Below are positions 1 to 10,500 of a DNA stretch of 64,000 nt, one piece after another. Location: assembly GCA_947561715.1 (NCBI GenBank), contig OX387202.1:11483001-11547000 (forward strand). Direction: 5' to 3'. Both the position numbers and the translations under genes were made by a program. The stretch's first letter is position 1. Each line of letters begins with the position of its first letter. Below the pieces are notes generated by a model. That model did no database searches, was not told the origin of the DNA, and was given only the letters and a program-made list of their open reading frames with translations. This DNA comes from Ascidia mentula. Its lineage: Eukaryota; Chordata; Ascidiacea; Phlebobranchia; Ascidiidae.

Positions 1-3000
1 AACAAGCTGAAATAGAAAAATTTAATTTTAAATGTGGTTCTAATGTTTTTATATTCTCTTGAGAGGATTTCAACACCACGATGCCACAAAACAGAATAAA
101 GACCAAACTTTGTTCCCAGCACAAGTGACAAGTGAAGGATTAATTGTGTCTTACAGGTTTTTGTAAATTTTGAATCTTCTCCGAGAGAATTTCCACACCC
201 TGATCTCCTATGCCACAATAACCCAGATCAAGTTCTTCAATGTTGTGAATGCAACAAGCCAATGCAGCTGCTCCAGTATCTCCTATCTTGTTCCAGGAGA
301 GATTGAGTTTCCTCATCTGAATGATACAATCAACTTGAAATAAGGATATTTGTTAGAATACAAACAAGGAAGGGGTACAAGGTTTTCAATGAACACGCAT
401 GTCAAGCAAGAAAGTAACGACCATACATCCTGAGTACTAAAATAAACTCAATTTTACAAAATTTATTACTTATTTTTATATTTTCTTATAGTGGTGATAT
501 GAAACGACACAACAACCAATTGCCATGCTTTACTTAACTTCTGATTTATATCTTACAGGTTTTTGTAAATCTTTAATCTTCTCCGAGAGAATTTCCACAT
601 CCTCAACTCCTATGTCACAATCACACAGAAAAAGTTCTTCAATGTTGTGAATGCAACGAGCCAAGGCAGCTGCTCCAGTATCTCCTATCTTGTTCCAAGA
701 GAGATTGAGTTTCCTCATCTGAATGATACAATCAACTTGAAATAAGGATATTTGTTAGAATACAAACAAGGAAGGGGTACAAGGTTTTCAATGAACATGC
801 ATGTCAAGCAAGAAAGTAATGACCACACATTCTTGGTACTAAAACATGAGCAATTTTACAAAATTGAAATGTTGAAACATTGATGTATATATTTGCTTAT
901 TATGGTGTTTAAAAGCATATGACAATGCCATGGCAACTTTGCGTAAAACTAAAGGTACATCTACAACAAATATATATGCAAAGTTTTTCGGTTCTACGTC
1001 AACTAAAGAATGTAGAAAACTGCACGAAAAGTAGCGGCGACCATAAATCGTAAACCTTTTGTGCTGTGGCGAAAATGACATCACACAAGGCGCTCGCATC
1101 GAAACAAGTTCATAAACTATAAAATATTACCGATTTGTTTCTTCTTTCAATAACAAAAGAGAGAGCTTCAATCTCTTTCTGAGTGATTCCACACAAAGTT
1201 AAATCGAGCTCATCAGGAAGTGAGGAAGCTACCGAAGAAGTTATCTCCTCGTCATTTGTTTTGTAGGCCCTCATGCAATCTTGGAGTATTGCATTTTTTT
1301 CTGGTCTCCTTTGATTACCTCGATTCCTTAAATTAATGCTAGAGGCTATTGGATCAAATCTTTCCGTGGGAACTGTAAATTCCCCTTGATGCCGCTTTTG
1401 CTGTATAACTTGTCTTCGGTGTTGCTGAAATTCTTCTTCGCGTTTTAGCTCTTGCTCTCTCTCCAGCTCCTTCTGTTGTTTCTTTTGCAACTGCTCTCGC
1501 TCCTTCTGCTTCAAAAAACGCATTTGTTGCACGTTTTGCTTTTGCAGATCATGACTTTGCTGCTGCTGCAGCGTCATCATATGTTGGTCTTCTAACCTTT
1601 GTTGAAGATAAACCCGTTCCTGCCTTAAAGGCTGTTGGTTTGGCACCACTTCGACATTCGGTTGCATTCTAAATACTGGTGGTACTTCAGCGGACCCAAC
1701 ATGTTGCTTCGGAGGAGGTGGGTAGGACGGATTCACAAGAACTGGAGGTGTAGAAACCATGTGGTGGATATAAGGACCAACGTATGGTGCCGAAGATGGG
1801 GGCATCACTTGTTGGAGTTGTGTTACCGCTGTTTTTTTCTGTTCTATCGGAATTGCCTGTGGTTTGATTTGCCACACCAAACCACCTTCGCTTTTAAAAA
1901 AGCTAGGGAAGGTGTTTATGAAGTCGTTGAGCTGTTTCACAGATGTAAAAGATTGCCGGTTGGGGCTTCCGACGAGACACTGCACGAACAATACATTTAT
2001 GTGCAGAGTAGAGTCTTTTAGTTTGCTTAAAATCAGCTCTACGTTTAAAATCAGCTCTCTTTTCCGTTGTTCGTGGGGGTTTTCTGCCACTTCCCTTACT
2101 TGCTGCTGGAATGCCTGCTGTACTTGTACAGTGTTGGGTTGAACAGCTCGTTTGCCTTGCTGCATGGTCAGTTGAAGCTGCTGCTGGGCCCTCAATTTGG
2201 ACAGATCAACTTCCCAGGGATCTGCCATAACCTGATTATGTTGCAATTGTGAGCTTTCTTGAAAGCTTGGAACAGGTTGTTGGACAACGTTTGGTTTCCA
2301 CAAACCCGACGGTTCCACGTACCCAACGTCCGCCACTTTATCGTTCGTACTCTTCACAAAATTGGTCTTGGCCATTTCATGCGTTAGATTCGGTTTTTGT
2401 TTCAATTTCTTGCGCATATTCAGTTTCTGTAATCTTTTTTCCTCTTCCAACTGCCGTTGTTTCTGTTCCTCAATCTGCGACTGTTTTAAAATTTCTTCGA
2501 TGCGTTTTTCTTCTTTTTGCTCTTGATGCAATTTCCAAAGTTTTTCTTCCTCTTGTTGTCGCTTTTGCTGTTCTATAACTTGTCTTCGGTGTTGCAGAAA
2601 TTCTTCTTGGCGTTTTAGCTCTTGCTCTCTCTCCAGCTCCTCCTGTCGTTTCTTTTGCAACTGCTCTTGCTCCTCCTGCTTCTGCTTCAGCTGTAGTGCC
2701 AGCAAACGCATTTGTTGCACGTTTTGCTTTTGCAGATCACGACTTTGCTGCTGCAGCGTCATCATATGTTGGTCTTCCAACGTTGGCTGAAAATAAACCC
2801 GCTCCTGCCCCAAAGGCTGTTGGTTTGGCATCACTTGTGCATTCAGTTGCATTCTAAATACCGGTGGTACTTGGGGGGGCGCCGGGGGAAACGACCAGAT
2901 ATGTTGCGTCGAAGATGTCGGGTAGGACGGATTTACAAGAACTGGAGGTGTAGAAACCATGCGGTGGATATAAGGGCCAACGTATGGTGCCGAAGATGGG

Positions 3001-3953
3001 GGCATCACTTGTTGGAGTTGTGTTACCGGTGATTTCATCTGTGCTGGTATTGCTGTTTTTGTCTGTTCTACTGGTGTTGCCTGTGGTTTCAGCAGAACTG
3101 GTGTTGCCTGTGGTTTCAGCTGAACTGGTGTTGCCTGTGATTTAGAATTCGGATCACTAACACTAGGTGACAGAGAATGCGGTTTGAGCTTTCTGGTTGG
3201 TGCTTGAGGTGTTTTTGCACTCTGTTTATTCTCATCCCTTGATGGAACAGGTGTCTTGACCGGTGGCGTTGGAAGAAATAATTTCCGTCGGGTTGCGGAT
3301 TCAACTGGGCTGGGAGTGCGAACATACTCCCTCATGGTTACCTTGGACTGCATGTCTTCCTTTCTCGCCCAGGGCGCCATTACTGTTTGTGACATTACAG
3401 GATTTGTCGACTTTGGACTGGTCGGACTAACAATGCTTTCTTTAATGGGCCCTGCTAACTTCTCTGTCTCGTTTGGCGACTTTGTGGAGATTGCTGGCAA
3501 GGAGGAGCCGGGACGTGGTGACGTCATCGGTGACGTAGGACCACTGGATGAATTTAAGGTCGATGCACGATTGGCTTTTGCACGCTTAGGAGTGGGTGGG
3601 TGAGACCGTGATGACGAAGGTCTGGAGTTATAATTTACTTTTGACTTGTCCTCATTTGTACGCCCGGGTCTGTGTGAACCAGACGTCGGCGAGGTTGACG
3701 CTTTTGATTCTGAGTTGTTTCGTCTCCTATTTTTACTACGCTTTTTCTTCTTTGGAGTAGCGCGGGGATCGCTTTTGGGGTTTTCCGCCATTGGGAGTTG
3801 AATGGATGCCCTGCGCTGACTCGATTTCCTCGTGGCCGTCTCCCAGCCCTCGTCTGTGTCTAAATATTTGAACAGATGTATTTTGTGGCATTTGGGATAT
3901 CGCAACAATTTTGTGTCGCCGTAAAAAACAGTGATACAATTTTGACACAACAT
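1..3953 (-). CDS. Q/P-rich protein with LOTUS/Egalitarian-like segment and C-terminal NLR-type LRRs (3' partial)
   Basis: I do not recognise this as a named gene. The first exon is open from the ATG at 3953 to a GT donor after codon 941 (exon 1131-3953, phase 0). Residues ~40-330 are basic, S/P/T-rich and low complexity; ~330-560 are Q-rich with a long charged coiled coil; ~635-692 resemble the winged-helix (LOTUS/Egalitarian-like) segment of the upstream neighbour (weak, by eye). A second copy of the Q-rich block follows (~700-870). The exon ends in an LRR-like stretch (LDLTLCGITQKEIEAL). Two downstream exons of 54 codons each, 557-718 and 155-316, are also phase 0 and encode RI-type LRRs (LNLSWNKIGDTGAAALA), so I join them to the same gene. 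The 3' end is off the window. N-terminal CQNC may be half a zinc site. A stop sits in frame just upstream after the likely acceptor, so 3953 is probably the true start. Cellular role unknown. Confidence 0.55.
155..316 (-). CDS. LRR exon, copy 2 (54 codons)
   Basis: A phase-0 exon with acceptor cattcag and a GT donor. It encodes two leucine-rich repeat units of ribonuclease-inhibitor type, as in NLR proteins. It is a near copy of the exon at 557-718, with the flanking intron also duplicated. Consensus LRR leucines are kept; changes are concentrated in the variable surface positions after HNIEEL. Confidence 0.75.
557..718 (-). CDS. LRR exon, copy 1 (54 codons)
   Basis: A phase-0 exon encoding MRKLNLSWNKIGDTGAAAL onward, two RI-type leucine-rich repeats. 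The acceptor is at 719-720 and the donor at 555-556. The methionine at its first codon is probably internal, because the preceding exon (donor at 1129-1130, phase 0) ends in a matching LRR half-unit. Confidence 0.75.
1380..3060 (-). repeat. In-frame duplicated Q-rich block within the large exon
   Basis: About 0.5 kb at 2560-3060 is repeated at 1380-1860 (offset ~1.2 kb), with high nucleotide identity over long stretches. Both copies encode the series QQVMPPSSAPYVGPYIH, then VFRMQ, then QEREQELKR-type coiled coil. Both remain open in the same frame. The LOTUS-like segment lies between the copies. Confidence 0.85.
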
Positions 3954-4232
3954 GTAGGTGAGAAGTGGTCAATCTGAAATCCAGTTTCCCGATAGCGTTG
4001 TTAGCATGCGGTGCTGTGCAAACGATTGTGTGGGCAACCAATGAGTAATATATTAATAATAAGCATGACTTGTGCCACTTTATACAACTTTGATAGCGTA
4101 AGAATATCGCATGTTAAAATTTTCTACGATAGAAAGCTATAGATACACACGTTAAGTAAATTGGAAACCAATTAATGTATTAAGATTTATAACCAATACA
4201 CCTACATATAATCGACATTGACTTTTTTATGC

Positions 4233-5225
4233 TTAAAATATTTTACCTTGCTTGTTTTCCCTTCTTTGATTTGTGATATTTTGGCTTAATTCCACAGGAT
4301 CTCCAATTCTCTCTAGATTTACTGCCGAAGCGTTGAATGCCATACTTGGTAGTTCCTCTTCGACAGCCAAACTTGCCTTTACAAGCCTCTGCACAGCTTT
4401 AGTACACAGGTTCTCCCAAGCCTTACAACGAGGAGCAAACACTCGACCGTCGGTACACACAACACAAGACTGACAGTGCTTTCCGATAAAGTCTTTCACC
4501 AATTCAGCGGCATTGCCTGCACGAGGGCAAACAGTTCGTGAAATTTGTACAGACGCCTTTTTTATTTTTGTTGCAAGAGCGTTGAGCGTGCAGCCTGAGT
4601 CACCACTGGCCTGCACAAGGCTTAACAGGTAAGCTACTGATAATCGAATGGATGTGTCATGCTGCTTTGGATTTCCAGGTTCGTATCGAAAAAGGCCAGC
4701 ACTTTCAAGTAGGTCTGGATGGATGTGTTTTTGAAAACTCTTTGTTTGTTTTTGAAAGTTCATTTCGCTGTTTAGAATGACGTCACTGCGCTGGGGTACA
4801 ACTTCCTTTAGAGTTTCATATTCTTTTACATCAGGGGCTCTTCGGCTTCCGTCTGTCCAGTAAATACATTCACCCCAGACTAAAAAATCAGCAGGATGTC
4901 GCAACATAAATGCCATTACTCCATCGACCGATTTGTTTGAACACAAATATGATGCAAGGCGCTTGTTGACACTGTGCAAGGTATTGTTCACTGCATTTAG
5001 GGTTAAGCATTTGCCTTGTTTAGAATTGAACAGGCTTTGTACACTTTCAGTAATTTGTATATCCAGGTCCTCCAAAAAAATTAGGCCTTGGTTATTACTG
5101 GCATTGGCCTTTCCTAAGATTTCTTGAAACATTTCATTTATTTGTTGTTCATCATAGGACAGGCCTTCAAAGTTAGGACATAGCTGAGGGCCATTTTTCA
5201 CCAAATACTCTCGCAAAGATTCCAT
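4233..5225 (-). CDS. Protein with tandem LOTUS/Egalitarian-like segments (330 aa)
   Basis: An uninterrupted reading frame of 330 codons from ATG at 5225. I cannot name the gene. Two segments (about residues 70-125 and 205-260) share a pattern of a leucine-rich helix pair followed by a hydrophobic hairpin (VMAFMLRHPADFLVWGECIYW-like and VKDFIGKHCQSCVVCTDGRVF-like; each shown here only in part of its length). This recalls the winged-helix repeats of Egalitarian/LOTUS RNA-binding proteins. It may end at the TAA at 4233, or splice at a good donor (AAG|GTAAAA, 4245-4246) five codons earlier. No in-frame acceptor joins it cleanly to the gene that starts at 3953. A role in germline or RNP biology is inference only. 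Confidence 0.5.
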   Translation of the reverse strand: MESLREYLVKNGPQLCPNFEGLSYDEQQINEMFQEILGKANASNNQGLIFLEDLDIQITESVQSLFNSKQGKCLTLNAVNNTLHSVNKRLASYLCSNKSVDGVMAFMLRHPADFLVWGECIYWTDGSRRAPDVKEYETLKEVVPQRSDVILNSEMNFQKQTKSFQKHIHPDLLESAGLFRYEPGNPKQHDTSIRLSVAYLLSLVQASGDSGCTLNALATKIKKASVQISRTVCPRAGNAAELVKDFIGKHCQSCVVCTDGRVFAPRCKAWENLCTKAVQRLVKASLAVEEELPSMAFNASAVNLERIGDPVELSQNITNQRRENKQGKIF

Positions 5226-7590
5226 TTTCTTGTGTACACTTTACCAAAATTCTTGTAACACAGAAATTTTCATCGAGTATTACTGCAGAACAAATACATG
5301 AACACAAATTTAACTTTTCAACAAAAACTCAAGCTTACATATCACCATGAACGTTTTTCAAACTAAAATTCTTAAAATATTGATATAAATAGAACTAAAC
5401 CAACATGTTTTTACCGTTTGTAGAATTACAAAATTGATATTAATACAATTCAGCCATATTATGCATAAATCTGATCCTGTTGGAGGCTGTTATGTATCAT
5501 CATTATGTTTGTTTTGCCCAGAAGACTATGCACTTGTTCACCTTGCAAATAAATAGTTTTTGTGCTGTCTATACACCTCAGCTACCAGTCCAACACATGA
5601 AAATATGTTGGGATGTTAAATGCAATATTACTACACTACCTACTCACTTAACTCATATGCATCACCCAACATATACCGTTATTTGTCAGTATCATACAAA
5701 GAAATTATGTTAAACACTAAGATCCAACAAATGTCACCGCTGATTGACGAGTTAGTCAAATGGACTGACTGGAACTCTTGCCAAATCAACCACCTATGTT
5801 ATTGCAACATTGTCAACAATAGTGCACGTCACAGGGTAATCCCCTGCTGGGAGAGCTTGTTCCTTCTCTCCGTCATCGAGTCGAGTCGAAGCTTTTGTTT
5901 CCTTTCAAAGTCTACATTTATGCTTGAAACTCAAATTTCGTTTGCTTGCCACATTGAACAAGTGTGGTACTGGAAAATAAACCATTGCTAACAAAACGTA
6001 TTTTTCGAAGACATGTAGGCTACAAAAGGTTGATCATTAACAGAAAATCGTATCAACAATTCCACAATGTACAATGCAAATACATAAAACGTATGAAATG
6101 TACAACTAGTTAAATGTATTGTACAACCACAAAAATGGCGTCTGTTGCATTGTATAACGTGCGTAACAATGGTTTGTTATGAAGTTTGGAAGTGATCGAG
6201 TATATGAATGTAGGAAGAAAATTGTTTGAAAATGTCGCTATAACACGAACATATCGCGTATCTCTTCATATCGCGTTACTTATCATTGTTCTATTGTCAT
6301 CCATTAGTTCCTCCACCGAGTTGACAATAGGAATCTGCCCACACATAAAAGTTTAATTCACATTCTACCGAATCCATATACTCGCAGTCAAACCCGCCCA
6401 AGCACATTGACTACGGCCAACACTATATAGCACTCATTTCTTTTTGCACAACACTGCCATCATAACGGAATTTTGTACCAATAACATCATGGAGTGTTTA
6501 GATTTCTTGAAATCTACAGTTGGTTCACCCATTGCATGCTTTGGATTAAATACAGATGAATATTACCGCTAGAATAACAAGTGACAATACAGGGTGTTTC
6601 ACCAACTCATATTTGTTTAACCATATCGGGATTCGAACCCAGGTTATGTTGGCCTCCAGGCCCTGGAATCCCGAAGGTTTTTTTCTTGGTTTATGGGTCG
6701 GCGCCAACTATAATAATTACACGAATCACTTTTGACAGTAACTAAAAATTTACCAATAACGTATAAAACGAAAAATGGCATAATAACAAATACAAAACAT
6801 TCAGCACTTCACGTACTTCTCCCTGGTGCAGATTTGATTTCCCGATGCCTTTTATTTTCGCACAAATTGCTTCGATGGGCCGCGGGTTGGACATCGCTGC
6901 TCTAATATATGGAACATGTCTAGAAAACCTCTTGTGTGGCAACCCTAAATTATGAGTTAAAACGTGCATTTTTTAGTTTAACTTACAAAATGCTAAAGCA
7001 AGCAAACAAACTGTTTTTTATTGCACTATTTTTGTGTTCTATTGGGACAATGGCTCTCGACCAGAAAATGTGCAGCTGTACTTGACCATGTTTTCAGGTC
7101 TATTGTAAAACGCTCAAATATTTTTCGGTCACACAGTTCACATATTCAGAAGTGGTGGGACCGCCTGACAACGCTCTGCAAATCCCAGGTTGAGAACTGC
7201 TATTATTTGGAAATGATTGGCCGCGGTGTTTGCGCTAGACAACAAACATTTGAAATAAAATCGATGCAATTATAATTTGCACCAAAATTGGATGTTTTTT
7301 ATCACAGTAGCATGAGAAAAAGCTGCAATGACTGGTAAAAAATCCTTTTCGGCACAGATGACCAAATATTTTACTATGACTGTACCGGTAGAAGTCCAGA
7401 ACGTAGTGATCTGTGACGACTGACGAGTTGTCGTATGGCAGGGGAGGGCTGCCACCGTATTGTTTGTTTGTGGCGTTGGAATGACCTGGCACCTAGTGGA
7501 ATTTTAACACATATGCTGTTACCTTTTGTTCTTTACAGACCTCATGAATTGTCGCGTTTAAACAGTAAATAAATAGACAAATGTGGAAAA
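5226..7590. other. Intergenic region, 2.4 kb
   Basis: The spacer lies between divergent genes and should hold both promoters. No coding exon could be supported; the short open frames here lack codon bias and family resemblance. It contains one tRNA-derived SINE remnant at ~6612-6706. Confidence 0.6.
6612..6706 (-). repeat. tRNA-derived SINE remnant, family A
   Basis: Read on the minus strand, it has a tRNA B-box (GGGTTCGAATCCC) preceded by the string GACCCATAAACCAAGAAAA. The same module recurs at 40417-40492 and 61160-61255. The A-box half and cloverleaf are degraded, so it is not a functional tRNA gene. Confidence 0.6.
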
Positions 7591-10500
7591 ATGGGACAGT
7601 TTAGCAGACAAATTCAATGGAATGTCACTAGGTCTGTGGCTGTGGCAAGCTTCTTTTATTTGGCCTACCATGGAGCAAAAGCATGTTTGTTTCCATTTAT
7701 CTCTCTGTACTACCGAGATCTTGGTTTATCTGCTACACAAACTGGAATAGTGAGTGGGACAAAGTCATTGATTTGGTATTTTGCTGCACCAATATGGATG
7801 GTCATGGCCAAAAGGTTGGTTGCTTGTTGATAATATTAAAATGCTTTTTAAAATCTTGAAAATCAAACCATTTTTTTCTTTGTGACACATCGTTGAGGAA
7901 TAACTTTTCAGATATATATTATTTTTTTGTGCAAAAAATGTAAAAAATAAATTATCTGTACACCCTACACATTTTTCCACAAGCTATGTTAGGTCACTGT
8001 AGGAAGGTTAGATGTCTCCAATGTTTAAAAACACATTTTTTTACAGAATCCAGAAGACAAGAATAATTTTGTGCTTTGCATTATTGGCCGCTATTGCAAG
8101 TAATCTTTCTATTACCCTCGTTCCTGCCCAGGATCCTGACATCTTTAAGAATTGCTTCAAAGCATCTTCTTTAACACCTGGAGTATCTGATGTTATTGGT
8201 GTGTAAAAAAGACTACATGATTTTTTGTGCAAATTACTCGTTTTAACATTGTTTGCATGTGTTTATTGTATTTGACTTTAATAATCTGGTAGTAGTGGGT
8301 CCATTTCTTGTCTGTGGATAATATTTGTTGACAAAGTACAACATATATACTTGTATGAGGTATTGATTAATATAATGATATATTTTTTGATAGATCACCC
8401 TCCAATTCTTGTGAATGAATACAATGTGACCACTTCGACAACTATTGCACCAGAGCTTAAAGTAATTACCACTGCCCAGCCAACAGAAGGCAATGCAACA
8501 TCAATTGCCATGCAGACAACTGCATCGAGTAATATTGCACAGCGGACAACAACTACCCTATCATCCTACCAACTTGCAGTCCAAATTTCTCCTCGTGTGG
8601 CGGAAGACTTGGCAAAGAACAAAACAGAAATCATTGATCTTTTAAAAACTTACGATGAAACGAAGAACTTGCCTTTATGGAAGCAAAGAGGAATTGCTAA
8701 AAGGCTTGAAGCTAGCTTGGACATCGCAAACAACATAAACAGTGAAGATGAAAGTGTACAAGCACCTACAAGCACAATTAAAACCTCTACTTTGGAGTTA
8801 CCCCAAACCACAAGTGCAAGTCTTGTGGATACTGTTAGTAAAGTCGTTGAGAAGTTGAAAAAGGTTTTTCTTAGGAATAAGGCCTTTGATCCATCTTTGA
8901 CACCTGAAGAATTCATAAATACTAATGAAGATACAAAGTCTTTGACAATTCCCTCCAAAACTCTTCTTATATCTGCATTAGAACAAGAATTATCTCAAGG
9001 TTTGAATTTTTTTTTTAAACCTCATGTTTCTATAATAATAAAACTTGTCGAAAAATGTCTCCTGTGTTTGCTGCATGTGATTGTTGAAAAAAATTGACTT
9101 TAACGCACATTGTGATTTCAGAATCAATTCAAAAGCGATCAATTTCAAATGATACAAATCTGGAAAACTTTGCTACTCCAACAATTGAAAAGGTAAGCTA
9201 TGCGATATGTTAGGTTGCTAAACATGAAGCAAATAGAAAGAAAATTTGTTAAATATGCTGCATTTTGATCTTAAACAATGAGTTTTTTGTTTTTTTATTC
9301 CGCAGAACCAAACAGCCAACACAAGCATATCAACAACAGTGACTTTCCTGAAAAACAGCATTGTGCACCAAGTGACAGAAAATGCATCAACCTTTCTTCT
9401 GGTGATGCTTATTGTGGCAGTTGGTAAGTGAACACTTTCTTGGTCGCACTTGTATTAGTATTTCTTGCCTTCTAACTTGTTTTTTTTCTGCTCAACTTCA
9501 TGCAAAAATATGGTCACTTTTCAGGTGAAATATTTGCTTCGCCGGTAGAGTTGCTTAGCGACAACTCCCTATATGAATTGCTGGATGAGTTGGATAGTTT
9601 AAACAGATATGGCCGTCAGCGAACCTGGGCAATGGTTGGAGTTTTGATCTGTGGAATATCTGTATCTTTGCTGGTTTACTTTTCACCTTGCTTGATAAAC
9701 ATCAACTTATCAAGGTAACATTTTATATTCAGTTTCTTCATAGATTTTTCATTGTTTTAATTCAATTAAGTCATTAAACACTGGTTTGAGTAGGATTTGT
9801 TGTAAAATCTTTATTAAATGCTTTTTAATGGTATATAAACAAACTTTAGAATGTCTGCATTGTAAAAAGTTATTATGTTTTAAATCTTAAAAATGTATTC
9901 TTAAAGCACTTGTATGTAAGCACACAAATAGCTTTTGCAGTTTCCACAATTGTGGCTGGCCAAAATTGAAACAAAGTGATAAATTACTATTCATCACTGA
10001 CATGCAGATTTCCTGTCAAACATTGTGTGTTGTGGAGGGATTACCATCATAGTCTGTTGCTGGATTTTTTTCAGTAACCATCCAACCAGACACACTTTAT
10101 TTACCAGGTTTCACATCCATTTCTATGCTTTTGCTTGCCTGGCTGGTTTGGCATTTGTTGTTGCACCATTTTACCCTTCTTACACTTCCCGCTCTGCCCA
10201 CGAACAAATGAAAAAGATCCCTTGTATGATGTGCCCCACATGCTCATCCATCACGTGCACGGACTGTAGGCAAGTATTCAAAATGATAGTGACATCACAT
10301 GTAATTTTGCGAAAGTCTGCTCTGAAATGGCTGCATTGACATTTAATCTGCCAATTGTTGGTGTATTTGAATTAAAGATTAATTGTTTGTCAGCACTTTG
10401 TGGGTTACGCCCTGTTGTAAAACATAATTTACAAAATTTGTGGTCAAACCCTAGTTTTAGAACTTACACCAATTTGTCAATAATTTTAATCAGTAAACAT

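Larger units (their letters stand above)
155..800. repeat. Tandem exon-plus-intron duplication, period ~402 bp
   Basis: The block holding the LRR exon and its upstream intron occurs twice, about 402 bp apart. Intron text such as gaatgatacaatcaacttga and the run gttagaatacaaacaaggaa is shared by both copies, so the duplication is recent and includes non-coding sequence. Confidence 0.85.

Noticed and set aside
839-1099. 86-codon minus-strand frame between the LRR exons and the large exon
   Set aside because: It lies in the intron between donor 1130 and acceptor 719 and shows no LRR pattern.
3954-4246. Joining the 330-aa gene to the gene starting at 3953 through an intron
   Set aside because: The donor at 4246 is phase 1, and every AG acceptor tested before 3953 gives a stop or the wrong frame. 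They are kept as separate genes.
6612-6706. Functional tRNA gene
   Set aside because: The B-box is good but no cloverleaf with a usable A-box and acceptor stem could be formed. The same module recurs as a dispersed repeat.
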